This document shows, in pieces, positions 1 through 12,477 of a DNA stretch of 64,000 bases (position 1 is the first letter of the stretch; each line of letters starts with the position of its first letter). Position numbers and translations under genes: made by a program. The DNA comes from Dromaius novaehollandiae (Eukaryota > Chordata > Aves > Casuariiformes > Dromaiidae), in NCBI RefSeq assembly GCF_036370855.1, contig NC_088100.1, forward strand, positions 130,791,085-130,855,084, written 5' to 3'. The notes under the pieces are model-generated. The model searched no databases, had not been told where the DNA came from, and worked only from the letters and a program-made list of their open reading frames with translations.

Positions 1-59
1 TCCACCCCCAAACACTGTTTCCTCTAGGAGAGTCGGTTTCGCGACTCATAAACCAAGGG

Positions 60-580
60 GCGTTTGGCTCGTGGTGCTAGCAAGGCTCTGCGAAGCGGCG
101 GTGCCTATCAGAGCTGAGCCAAAGGGCAAAAAGCGTTGCTAAACCTCCGCCTGGTCTTTGGGCAGCTTGCGGGGCGAGGGACCATCGTCCGGCCGCGTCG
201 GGAAGCAGGAGCGTTGGCCGCCTTTGGATGTTCCCAACACCGGCTGGGGAGGGACGCCGCGGGCCCTGCCCGGCACCCGCTCCCTCGCCCTTGATCCTCC
301 TCCTCTCTCCTTCCATGGCCACCACGACGTTCCCACCAGTCTTTCCACCCCGGTAGCGAGCTGTGATGTTGTCAGCTGCGGCAACGCCGCGCGGGTGCAA
401 AGGCCCTGCCCGGCGCTGAGCCCTGCGCGTGGCGGGGGTCCCGGCGCAAGCGGGCCGGCATCAGCGCGAGAAGCGTTCCCGCATCAGCGCGAGAAGCGTT
501 CCCAGCGTCAGGCAGAGAGGCCGCGCGCGGACTCGGATGGAAACCGCACGCGGGCGCCTCAGAAGGCTCCCTTCCCACCG
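60..580. promoter_or_regulatory. CpG-island-like block at the left edge
   Basis: This GC-rich sequence of about 500 bp has many CG dinucleotides and includes a 23-bp perfect tandem duplication. Open frames up to 148 codons on both strands show no recognisable domain. It could be a promoter or regulatory island of an unidentified transcript. Confidence 0.45.
458..503. repeat. Perfect 23-bp tandem duplication
   Basis: Positions 458-480 and 481-503 are identical 23-mers, beginning GCATCAGCGCGAG and ending AAGCGTTCCC. A third, broken copy may begin in AGCGTCAGG just after. Confidence 0.97.
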
Positions 581-2999
581 GCTCCCCTCAAACAAACAAT
601 TTAGCCAAATTATCAGCTGCCTGGATCTCTCCGTGGCACGAGCGCAAACAGTGTTTTAGAAGCAGACGTCTAAATTTAGTGGGATTTGAATAATTGATAG
701 GCCAGTGCGACAGAAGACAGAAACTTATGTTTCTAATCACTGCAAAGCCTCACGCCATCCTCCCGCCCCTGAATGAAGTCACTTTGTTTGCAGTTAAATA
801 TACTGAAGATGTCCGCTTAACAAGTATAAAATTGTGATACCATTAAGAGGTTATCCATGGTAATAAAAAGCACGGAACAGGCCTAGGAATGCGATCCCAA
901 AGGCAGATAATTTTTAAGAATGCAGCTTGTCCTTGCTTTGTCTGCAGAGAGGCGTGTGAGCGAGCCCCGCAGAGAAAATAACCCACGTTTCAAAAGGAAG
1001 ATATTTAAAACGCATAATATATTTTTCGTGCGTCACGATACCTACCGTTTGCTGGTTTTACCTATAAAGCCTAAATTAAGCCTCACAGGAATGGCTGTGT
1101 ATTTCTTGCTCCTAGTTTCGTCTGGAAACAAAATGCATTTTAAATGGGCATGTTGCAAACGCTCGGGCACGCTTTAACACACAGTCATGATTGCGCTCTG
1201 TTTTCTCCCTCCATTTCCAAACATCGGCCCAGAGTGGAGATAATGCATCTTTAAATTCAAAGCTCATTTGAAATGTAAACTTTTAGCAAATAGCGGCAGC
1301 TTATGTAGCTGGATTGCTGAAGTGAGTGGCAGCAAATTCCTTTTTCTTCCTCCCTTCCCTCCGTGCAACATTTTGAAATCCCCGTCAGTGTCACGAGAAG
1401 CTGCACAGATTGCTGTTGCTGCTCTAAATAAGGCAGAGCAATGTTAAGGAAAACGTCAAAAAAAAATCTCGATGGATTAAAATGACATTTCTGTACCATG
1501 TCAGTGTGGATGACAAAGCTTAATGTTTTGCATAATTTCAAAAAGATATTCTTCATAAAACATTCAGTATGTAAACAGGCAGCAGGCTTTTGTTTTAAAC
1601 ATCTAAGATCAAAAGTTACGGTAAGAACAATTAATATTGCCTATTAAAATCCCATGTTATTCTTAGAGATACATTTTGTGGTTACTGACTATAAATAAAA
1701 GCAGAGGAACAGAGCCACGGTTTCTCACCAACGTGCAACCTAGAAAAATAAAAAGGCAATTTCCTTTTTTTTCCCCTTAAGTTGCTCTTAGATGTGTTTG
1801 CTGAATAAACTGGATTAACTGTATTTAAAACAAGAGATAAAGAACAGATTTTTATTACACTGAGCATTCTGCAGGGTTTCCTCAGCCTTCTAAAGGCACT
1901 TCATGCCTGGAACAAAATATTCATATTTAATCTTTTTTGACACTTTATAGAATAAGCAAAATACCCCTGTAATAATACAAATATGGAATCAATAGGTAAT
2001 GGTAACTATAGCATTTTTACCATTTTTGGCTTCGGATAAATGTTAGAAAATTCCTCCTGCTTTTTTTGTTTTCAGTTTTATAGCAGTGCTAGAAACCAGT
2101 GAGGAAACTACTCATTTAGCTGAAGGATCTTTCATTTGACCAAAAAAACTCAGTGACTGCTGTTAATACAAAACTAATGGCAAGAGTGTGATCATAAGAG
2201 CAAGCCTGATATCAGCTGAATTTCAATGGACGCTTTCTCAAAAATAGGTACAAAGAAAAGAATTTAGACAAATTTGCCTCTTAACCTTTAAAGATTTCCT
2301 GCCTATTCCAGTATGTCCTTTATTACATTAATTTTTTATTTAAATTACACCATTAACTGGATATGAATTTATCAAGAATACATATATTGATTTATAAAAC
2401 AGTATCATTAATTATTATAATAGCTAGATGTAGCTGATATTACAAAGCCATTTAAAGGTTTTTAATATAACTTGGACATACATAGATAGATAGACATTAT
2501 GGACAAGACTACAATTTAAACTGGCTACCAGCAGTTAATGAAATCCTTGATTTATATTCTAGTTTAGAGATTGATTATATTGTTGCTTTGTAAAACTATT
2601 TATTTTATGTCATTTTTCAAAGGATGTTTCAATAAAAGAAAAAGATAAATAAAATATTCAGTCAATTCTCAAAGCAGATTTTGTTTTACATTTTCTTTTC
2701 TAATGCTGCTGCTGATAATTTATTACAAGTTTGGAGGCTTGTCACCTTCACAGACAAATTGGCTTTCTGGATAGGAGCTCTGTTTGCAAATGCACAATTT
2801 CACATATTTGGAGGAAAAAAAAAAAAAAAAAAGAGAGAAGGCTGTCTTCCCAATAACACTGTGTTTATTTCACGAAACAAAACTAACAAAATGCCTTTCT
2901 GGCATAGATTTCTTAGGCATATTTTTGTTTAAGTTGTGGAAAAAAGGGACTTACCCTAATGCTGCAAAGCAGTCAGTCATGGAGAGCATTTTGATTTAA
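581..2999. other. AT-rich non-coding region right of the left-edge CpG island
   Basis: There is no gene. A18 lies at 2815-2832. Segments at about 660-850 and 930-1250 have the even, non-repetitive texture of conserved non-coding DNA, but this was not tested. Very AT-rich sequence with TTAATTATTATAATAG-like words spans 2320-2660. Confidence 0.4.
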
Positions 3000-5900
3000 A
3001 ATGCAATCTGAAGAGAAGAAAAGAAAAAAAAAAAGGAATGATATAAACAAACGGTACACTGCTTTCAAGTTACTTCTAAAATGTTTCTAGATTAACTAAT
3101 ACATTGAAAGTTTAAATCTTTACACATTGTTCTTGAGGGGCTATGTCTCTTGACTCTTTATTTATATCACTTATTCTTGTCTGGCAACATATGTTACCGA
3201 TTTATTATAGTATTTTTACTGTTAGCCAGACAAATGTAAGGGCTAGCTGAGAAGGGTAGTTTCATCTGATGAGTTTAACAATTGCAGGGCATCCTTTAGG
3301 GTGAGCCAATAGGCTCTTTTGAAGCTATAATACTCACTATTAACCGTTTTGATGCTGAAATATTTTTATTGGCGAAGTTGGGGCTTTTCTATTGCGAGCC
3401 TCTTTGTTTTAAAGGTTGAAAAGCAACCCAATATAAAGTAGTAATTGAGAAGCATTCAGCTAATGAACACTTCCAGGGGCGTTTGAAGCCACACTGCTTT
3501 ATCTAGTCATGTAATAAGGCTTCATCTTCCCCCCCCCACGACTGAAAGAAGGAAAGCAGGCATGCAAAAATATATCTTGAAAAGTTCTCCAATGCATTAC
3601 AAATGCAAACAAATATTAACTTTAGGCATTCAAACCTCTTCAGTATAATTAGCGACAGCCAGATGGCAACAGGGAGGAAGACTTTCCGTCAAAGAGCAAC
3701 CCTAAAAATTCTTTTTTTGACGCAATTGGATGCACCAACAACTGAGAGAAAAGTTGAGAGAGCAAGTGGTGAGTTGAGTTTCGTGTTTTACACATGCTGT
3801 GTTTAAATGATCCGTTTTGGAAGAAAAAGTTGAACTTCTTCCACCTTTTCTTTCTTGCTCATCTTCAACAGTATCTCTTTGTTTGGTGCCAAGGAGTTTC
3901 TGCAGCTCCATCGAAAACTGCAACACTTCAATACATTTGCCATCTTACATGAACCCTCCTTTTCCTAAATGCTTATTTTTGGGGCTTTTTGACTGCTGAA
4001 CCCCAGTTCAACCTTCTGTGAGCCGACAGGTTCCCCGTTTCCACACACTGTGTTTCTGCACATCAGTGTGGTTCCTCAGGTAACATGACAGTCACCATTT
4101 CCAGCCCTTTGACACTAAATCGGTCCACAACGCCTATCGAGGTATCCCGGTGTAGATAAAACACCCATGATAGCACTCAATTTCTTGCTATCAGGAATCA
4201 AGTCAGACCTTTATATAAGAAAGAGCTCCAAGAAGTTTGTTTTAATTTCCCTCACGTCTTCAGAAAACGGGGAGGAAGACTGTGTAAAATGGCCACAAGA
4301 TCACAGCTTCGCAACAGGGAACTTCTACTGGGGGAAGACGATAAAATGAGGGAAACACAGTGTTTCATGTAGCATAAACACAGCAATTGTAATTAAACTC
4401 ACCTGAGTCCCTTGAAGGAGGCATTTGACTTGGATCAAGGCAAGTCTTCTGAAAACATCAGGGGCTCCTCAACAAATACCACACAGCGTAGTTTCACCGG
4501 GAGAGGAGCAGAAGGAGAAGCCCTCTGGTGGGTTTTGTTTCATCTTACTAACAGTTCCCTTTCTTGGGTTTGTCTGTTTGGTTTTTGTAAATTAGGAAAA
4601 TGGCCAAGCATTCCCTCCACAGATTAAAGGGGTTTTTTAGAAAGAAACTGAACCATCTAAAGTAGGTTTCGAGTCAGCGGTGTGCAAGTGCTTGCATAGA
4701 AACGTTTTCTTTGAGCTTTCCATAACCTGAAGCTAGTCTAATTTTTATTTATTATATTATTTTTCCAACTTAAATTTTAATTGTACTTTGGCTGGCTTTC
4801 CGCAATGATGTTCAACTCAAAGTGCATCTCTGGAGGGAAGTCTCGACCTTCTGGAAGCCAATGGCCTGCACTGGAGGCGACTCTAATCATCCGAATGAAA
4901 CCCTCGCAGCAGCATTGCTGCAACCGAGGACACCAAGTCTTGGCTTTCTCCACTTCTCTCTTGAAAGTTTTTATTTAGACAGGTGTCACCAATGTCCTGG
5001 GCAAATATCACAGACTATGACTCGGTGATGTTATTGGAGCTTTAAGGGTATAGCTTATTGCTACTATTTAATTCTGCACTGTAAGGATGTTTCTGGCAAC
5101 TCCATAATTAAGCTAGTAACCTCTCTTGGAGCTGTTTCTCTTCCCCCCTCCTTTTTTTTTTAGGTGGGGAGGGAGGAATAGGGAGCAGGGTATGGAGGAA
5201 TTGGTCTTTCAATCACTCTATTTCTGTTTTGTCCATCACCTTGGTTTCTTTCCCCTGTTTTTGACCTGCACTTTTTCTGGATCAGACACTGGCAGGTTGA
5301 GAGGTAATAAGAACCAGATGGACATAGTGCAGAAATTGCCCAAATGGGTACGAGAATGTGGGGAGCTGTCAGGCATGGAGAGAAGCTGGAATTTTTCAGC
5401 AATAAAATGGGATTTATCGCCACTCTACCACAGTCATTGCCGACAACCGTTTACCTTGACAGAAACCCCATTCCAATAGGCCACGCCGATGCAGATTTTT
5501 TTTCCCAAAGAGTGATGATTGGTATTTGTTCTAAGGCTCAAATGGCCTGTACTAAAGGTGAAGCATTAGGCCAAAGTCCTGTATTCCCCACTGAGGCAAA
5601 TGAACCTGCTAAAATAAGTTCCTTCCACAATAGCTGTGTAATTGAAACCAGAAAGTGAGAGAATTTGATAAATTGCTTGACCCTGAAGGAATGTTAAGGT
5701 CATAAATTTTCATTGCATTTTTTGCCTCTTTCTTTTTTTTAAAAAAAAAAATCTCTTTTTATACATATTGATTATGTTTAGTATTTGCCTCAGAATTCCA
5801 GCGCGCTTCCACATCATTAGCCGCCGCATTGCCCTCCTTCCCCAATAGGCAACGATTACAAGATTTCCAGCCTTCCTACCCAGCTCTTCCTAGGAGGGCT

Positions 5901-6054
5901 CAAGGACGCAAAACATGCACAAACGGCAGCGCGTCCACGCTGCAGCCGAGGAACCTCCCGCACAAAGCACGAACCACCAGGCCGGGGGGCTGAGCAAGTG
6001 CAACCCATTTAGAAAGACGAAATAAAAAACGGCACCGTACTTGAGCGACGATGA

Positions 6055-6062
<8 letters not shown>
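3000..6062. other. AT-rich non-coding region, no gene recognised
   Basis: This is single-copy-looking AT-rich DNA with short T and A runs (5151-5161, 5734-5750). A small CpG-containing patch lies at about 5800-6050. There is no domain-bearing open frame. Confidence 0.4.

Positions 6063-6090
<28 letters not shown>
6063..6090. repeat. Poly(A) tract, 28 bases
   Basis: This is an uninterrupted A28. The upstream 200 bases are CpG-containing but match no retroposon that I recognise, so a retroposed origin is only possible. Confidence 0.95.
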
Positions 6091-6095
<5 letters not shown>

Positions 6096-9000
6096 CAAAC
6101 CATTTATGGGGAATCAAACATTTATTGCCCTTCTTACCTTTTTTTTTGTTCGCTTTCCTTACTTAGAAGTGGCAGTGCTTCTCACCTGCAAAAGGATGAT
6201 CAGTATTTTATTACATAAAATGTGCAGCTGTCCCTTAAAGCTCAAAAGACCCAAACAAACCCCAAGCCCCCAAGCATGTTATTGTGGAAAGACACTTCTC
6301 AATAATAAAAAAATAAGTAAAATCTAAGAAGAAAGATGAGAAGAATTAGATGAATAACCAGCGAGGTGAAATATCCAGCAAGGCTCACCTCTCTGCCTGC
6401 AAGCATCGATAAATACAGCCATGCTAAAATAACAGGCTGGGAAGCGCGGGGGGGAGGTAGTAAAGTGTTTTGTTTCTGTGTACGGGGTTTTTTTCCCTGC
6501 AGCAGCAAAATTTACTCCTTTAACTGTAACAGGTTTTGCTTCACAACTGATTGAGATGCGCTATCGTGTAGTAGCTGCTTTTCGTAATCTTGCTTTTTCC
6601 CCACTGGTCTGAATATAACATTTGTGAGGCAAAAATCCCACTGTAGCCCTTCAGTAACGCACTACGCTTTACATGCTCGTACGTACTTAACCCAACATGC
6701 AGCAAGTTAAATAATCATTAGCACAGTAACCCACTGCTATCAAAAACTTATTGGTCCTCTAAATTCTAAATTAATGGCCCGTCTTCCTCATTCTGTGTTT
6801 ATATGTGCGTGCATGAGTCTGGTTTTCAGGCACTTTAGTGTGAAGTCTCAGACATTTTATCAGCACGTATTAGACTATTTGCATTACTGACATTTCAATA
6901 TTTTTTTTTGGTTTAAAAAGAAGGCACAGAGGAAACGGTTGCTGCCGAGTTGCTCATCCCTAGACCTCTGATTCTTAAGCAACCTGCCTGAGTGTTAATT
7001 AGCAGCCAATATTTGACAAACCAGCTAAGAAATGCATTGCGTTTGTACACAGCCAGGTTGTTATTACTCATATAAGTTTCCTTAAGAAAGCACGAAAAAC
7101 AGAAGAAAAAAAATAGTTGAAAAGATCCCTTTTGTAAAATTCTAGCAAAAGAAAACTCAATGATTTATACTCACTTTTTTTTTTAAAGGAATTTAATAAA
7201 AATATGTTGGGGTTTTTTGCTTTTTAAGTAACTCTGGTTTATTTTTTTCCCCTGTGAACTCTCTGATTTCTGGCCCAGATCCCTCCTTTTATTTTTCTTC
7301 TTTTGAATACTGAAGTAATTCCTAGACATTTTAAGACAGTTACTTACCCAGAGATTGAAGGAGTATCAGCTGTGTTTCAATTAGAGAAGGAAAAAAGATA
7401 AAGACTTGGACCATAACCTAAAAATGCAAAGTGACATATTAGAATGAGAATTTTCATATGTTGCTGTATAAATATTTTAATAAAAGTTTTAAAATAATGT
7501 ATCTGCCTTCTGCTTTATAAAAGAAAGGAGATTATGAAGCTTAAATGATGCAGCTTAGATGTATATGTTTGACTGGGATTTTTCATCATTAAACAGTCTT
7601 CTTCATGCTGCTGCTCTGGAATTTGGTTTTAGAGCCATTTCAGACACCCAAAAAGTATAAATCTCAAAAGTATAAATTAAATATGAACAGCAAGTGGCTT
7701 CAATCACTAATATTTTTGCAAACTAATGTTCAGCTGATGCAACTCGATTTTGTTTTGCATTGCATTAGTGTCACAGTGGCAATGACTGGCCTTTATTCAC
7801 TAACTGTTTGAGTCAGCACTTTGAGACATTTTTCAAATTAGGTCATACTGCAAATTTGCAGCTGATACAAAGGTTGATTAAGAGAGCTGTGCAATTTTAA
7901 AAGGATGTCGTGTGAAGAGAATTAAGTTCTGCATGATAGTTCCAGGAAACGCGAGGCCCCATAACCAAGTGGAAATAATGTATGGGCTATATGGGGAAAG
8001 GACATATCTCCTCAGAGTGTTCAGAGTAATGCTCATCTACAGTTTAACGAAGTCCTCCCCCTGTTATGGCAGGATTATGGGTCTCCAAAACAAGCAGTGA
8101 ATTCCGATCAGGAGGCAGCGAGAGGAGTCTGGTTCCCATTTCACCCAAAGTCCTCTCTGTTTCTCTGATCCCATCAGCACAGACCTTCTCCTCCCCTCCT
8201 CAAAGCATCCTAACTCCCACTTTCCCCCCTTAAAACAATTCCACGTCGTGACGGATCCTTTGCCTGCAACAGCGATGCACGGGCAATGCTAAATCACGGG
8301 GTGAACTTGGGCTGGAGAATGACGGAGCAGATGATCGGACGTGGCCAGCAGCAGCAGCAAGCAGGGACAGGTTTCCAGGAGACCTCCAGCCTGTTTCAGG
8401 CATCCTAATGCAGTGGCTGGATTTTTCCCCCTTGTTCTGGGGGGCTGAGTACAAAACCTCACAAGCAGTAACATTTCTCAAGGGGAGCCACGGGCTGCCA
8501 AGCACTTTTGGAAACGCGACCTCTTCATCGTTGGTGGCTAAGTGGCACCGAGCCCTCGGTGGAAAATCCCTTTGAAGGAGCATTGCCGTTTGTTGCAAAG
8601 TCAGCCCCAAAACAGAACATTTTTGTGGCGCTTTGGGATTTCATTTTTCCAACTTTCTCTCATCACAGGGAATGACTACTTGTGAGGAGCAGAGAGCTCC
8701 TCTTAATTGGAAGTAAGTGGATAAAAGTCAACTTCCAGCATCATTTTGGTTTAACTCCTTGGCCCTCCTGACAGGGCAAAAAGCTGCTATTAACATGGCA
8801 TTTTTGTTTAATGCACCAATGGTCTGGAGGGAAAAAAGGAAGGTTTCTGACTGCAGCCACGCTGAAAGCAGGGCTGAACTCTCTTGCTGCTGAAATTAGA
8901 GGGCCCCAAGTTATCTTTTCTACACTTGGGAGGATTATCACAACTTAAAGGTTTAACAGCAATGAAATACAACATAAAAAAATTTAAGATCTGAGCCAAA

Positions 9001-12000
9001 AGAAAGATTTCTTGCCCTACGAACATCTGTGAAAGCCAGAGAACAGCTTCACATTCCCTTTTGTATTTCCCTTTAGCTTCTTTGTAGCCGAGTCCCTGAA
9101 CTTACATTTCTAACATGCGCCACCGACTTTATTTCATGTTTCTGCTGTTGCGATCACCCACAGCCCTTTCTGTTCTCTGTGTGTTTCTGGACTCAGTCAC
9201 TTCACCCACAGCCCTCTCTGACAGTACAACACCTCAAATCCCTCCAAACGGCAAAGTCTATTTTATTCCCAGTCACTTTCAATTTGCCTCCCGTGTTGCT
9301 CTGAAGGTTTTAGTGAATGCAATTTCTAGGACCAAAAATAAGGAACAGGGAAAATGGCAGGCCACAAATGAGAAGGTGGCCCACGCCACTGAGAAAAGGC
9401 ACTGGAAGGGGTCGCTTTGAAGGCAACCAAAATAGGACCACGAGTTGTTTGCAGCCGTGGCTGGTTTTAACATTTAGAGGTATATGTGCACTTCAGTTAC
9501 CTTAATTCTGTTCTATCAAGTAAGGGAAAAATTACCATTAAATCCTAAAACCACAAGTAACAAATGAGATTTAGAGACACGTACAAAAGGTACATGCCTG
9601 CTACGGCAGGTCACGTCCCCCCGTAGCGTTCACCCCACCTGAGACCCCACGGGCACGGCCAGAGCTGTGCAAGAGGAGATGCCGCGGCTGCTTGGGTGCT
9701 ACTGCCTATCGCCCGCACTCCTGAAGCCATGAATCAGGCAAGAAAGGAAATGAACTCGTGCCAGAGTGACTTAAACCAATTGTGGGAAAATAAATTGGGG
9801 GGTTCCTTAAAAAAATAATAATAATAAAAAAAATCCTACCGCCTTTTGAGGCTTTGTGGGGACACTGAGAGCATGCTTCCAAGCTCTTTTGTTCTGCCCT
9901 AAGGGATGGAAAGCTGCTCTTAATACAAGAAAACAAAGCCCTCCACTGCCACTACCAACAAAAAAGCTGAAACGCTTATAAACACTTTGCTCCAGGCACT
10001 GTGGCAGTAAGGAAAAATCATTGCGACCATCACAAGACTTGGCAACACCAGGGCCATGCCAGCAGAGCACTCTTCCCCATTACTGTAAATCACACACCGA
10101 GCCTGGTGTGTTGCAAAACATCCAGTTGTGGCTTCTTGAATACAATAAATAAAAATACCGTCTCTCAGTGCACTTGACTTCTATTTGTGGAACCAAGAGG
10201 AAAATTCCTACTTCTGCACAGGGCCAGGGCAGAGGCTGGCTGATACTTGAATTTAGCTCAGAGTGACCAGTTCACAAAGAGGAGCTTTAAATACATCGCT
10301 TTCTATGCCTTCACCCCCATTTGCACAATAGATAGGGAGAGACAACAACTTTATCCATTTTAAGCATTACAGTATAAAGTGTTTTGAGACTGGGTTTGGG
10401 GTTATTTTGGTATGGGTTTTTCAATAGCACCATGCCCACTTGGACCAAAGCCTAACACTCACAGCCAAGGCAAAACTGGGCGCAGGGCTGGGCTGCAGCG
10501 ACCCAGAGGCTAGCTGCAGAATGTAAAATTCACTTTAAGCAAACCGTTCAAATCAGCACGGCTCTCCAGCTGACAAGAACGGGCTGGCTTTCAGTGCAAA
10601 CTTGGGGCAGCTACATCATGCAGAGTGTTTTCTGTTTCCTTCAAGGTAAATAGTGGGAGCAGTCTCCTGTTCTGCGCCTATAAAGCATCCCTCCCTGCCA
10701 GGAGCTAAGAGCCCATTGCAGCTCCCGGTCCTTGAACACATGCCCCGAGTGCTGCCAGTCCCAGCTCAGCCCTCGTGAGGATGGTGTTGCTCAAGCCTTC
10801 CCACCGGGAACACTCGCACACGTTTAAAGCTCAGCTTCTGCAAGCGATCAGACACTGGCCTTTGTGCCAGGAAAGCTCATGCAGACGCTGATGGGAATGG
10901 GGCACCGCAAGGAAGCAAAGCTGCGTTGGCTTAGATCACACCCTGCCCGTAGCTCGTGGAAAGGCTTTCGCTCCATCGCTCCATTTGGGTCTGTTTCTGC
11001 TTTCAGCAGAGCAGGGAGCGGTGGTGGGGTGGGGTGATGGAGTTAGAAGTGAAACCCTAAAAGCTGCTAAGTAATCCTCTAATACACCAGGCAGCGCAGG
11101 ATTCTTTTCCTGCAGGGCTTGGCCAAAAATATTCCAGAATAGTCACCTCCGAGCCCTCTTCTTTCTAACAGCAAGGCTCCTTTTGTGCATGCCAGATCAG
11201 CTGAATATTTATGAGAGGGGCTAGAGGTCAGGATGCTTCATTCACTGCTCCTGACTCGGCGGCCTGCGCCTGAGCAGGCTGCTCCTGGCACGAGCAGGTC
11301 ACCAGCTGGCAGGCAGCACGCCGGGAAGCGGGACTCAGCCCCTCCAAGTGCCAGCTGGGCTTCGGGGACACCGACAGCAAGAGACGGATGACAGCACCAA
11401 GCCCAGCCAACCCCCAAAGTCACCGAGCTGAAATTAAAACAGGCCCTCACACGGTGACATTTAGCAAAAGCAGTGCTTGCGAGAGGTAAAGCCGGGCAAG
11501 ATTCACGGCTGCCTGTCGCGGAGAAGCGGCTCTCAGCACGGCATGGGACCTGCGGGAGCCCTCCGCACCGAGGTGGATCCCAGCCCACGTTCCTGAGAGT
11601 TTCATTTACCTCCCAGAAATGTCAGTCCTGTTGCTAGGGGAAGGTGTTGAGGAAATTCTCCATTTCTCAGTCCCAAGGTTGTCACACACCGTTGATGCAG
11701 TCTGAGGATCCCTGCTTTTCTCCTCAACCTTGGGGCTTGCTGCAATTCCGATCCATTTCTTCTTCCTCACCTTTTGGAGAAGAAAGAACCGTCACCTCGC
11801 CATACGCCCACGCCAGGCTACGTGCCTTTCAGAGACCCTTAGCAGCAAATACATTTACTTACCACGTGCCACCACCCAAAGTCCCCCTCAGTATGATGGA
11901 TCTCACCAAGCTGTGCGGGCCAGTGCTCGGCAAAACATCCACACGCTGAGCAGTTACGCGGTACCTACTGCATCCTCACGGACAGGCCCTGCCTGGAAAT

Positions 12001-12055
12001 GAGCTTAAAGTTCACATGAGACGGGAAAGGCTTGTTACTGTTCAGCCAAGCAGCT
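6091..12055. other. Non-coding region, no gene recognised
   Basis: This is AT-rich to about 8.1 kb, then mixed, with GC-richer patches near 9610-9710 and 11260-11580. Short repeats include a (CAG)n run near 8346-8360 and A/T-rich (AAT)n near 9817-9828. No coding frame resembles a known protein. Confidence 0.4.
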
Positions 12056-12450
12056 AGGGCCAGCCAGTTTATTCCAACAGCTCAGTTGAGCGGATGATAA
12101 AAAGCATCTAATTAGCTAAATTTATTAATATGCTTCTAATTTTTTTTCAGGCTGGATACAGCTACATTATAGAGGTGAAACATGACTTTTGATGATCAAG
12201 CAAGCGGTGATTAAATAAGGTTAATCCTCATTTTATATGCTAATAGGATATTTATAATCTCAACTGCATATCCAATTTAGCTATTTTATTTTCTGTTGTT
12301 AAGAAAGTATTTCTTATTAGTGAAAGAGAATACCCCTACGTTCACTGCAGATGCTATTTTAATTGGGCTCAAGTGCATTGTGTGTAATTAGTCCACTTTA
12401 ATATTTCATCTATAATTACACCACAAACAATGTGCTTAAATTTCAGAAAG
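12056..12450. promoter_or_regulatory. Candidate conserved enhancer-like block
   Basis: This AT-rich block follows GC-richer DNA. It carries CTAATTAGC (12108-12116), ATTTATTAATATGC, GTGATTAAATAAGG with GTTAATCC, TCAAGTG (an NKX2-type core) next to GTGTAATTAG, and ATAATTAC. Clusters of TAAT cores without simple repeats are typical of enhancers near homeobox genes. The function is inferred. Confidence 0.35.
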
Positions 12451-12458
12451 GCTGCCAG

Positions 12459-12477
12459 TTTTTTTTTTTTTTTTTTT
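12459..12477. repeat. Poly(T) tract, 19 bases
   Basis: This is an uninterrupted T19 at the right edge of the AT-rich candidate regulatory block. Confidence 0.95.

Noticed and set aside
6063..6090. Poly(A) tract as the tail of a processed pseudogene
   Set aside because: No coding remnant or target-site duplication was recognisable upstream.
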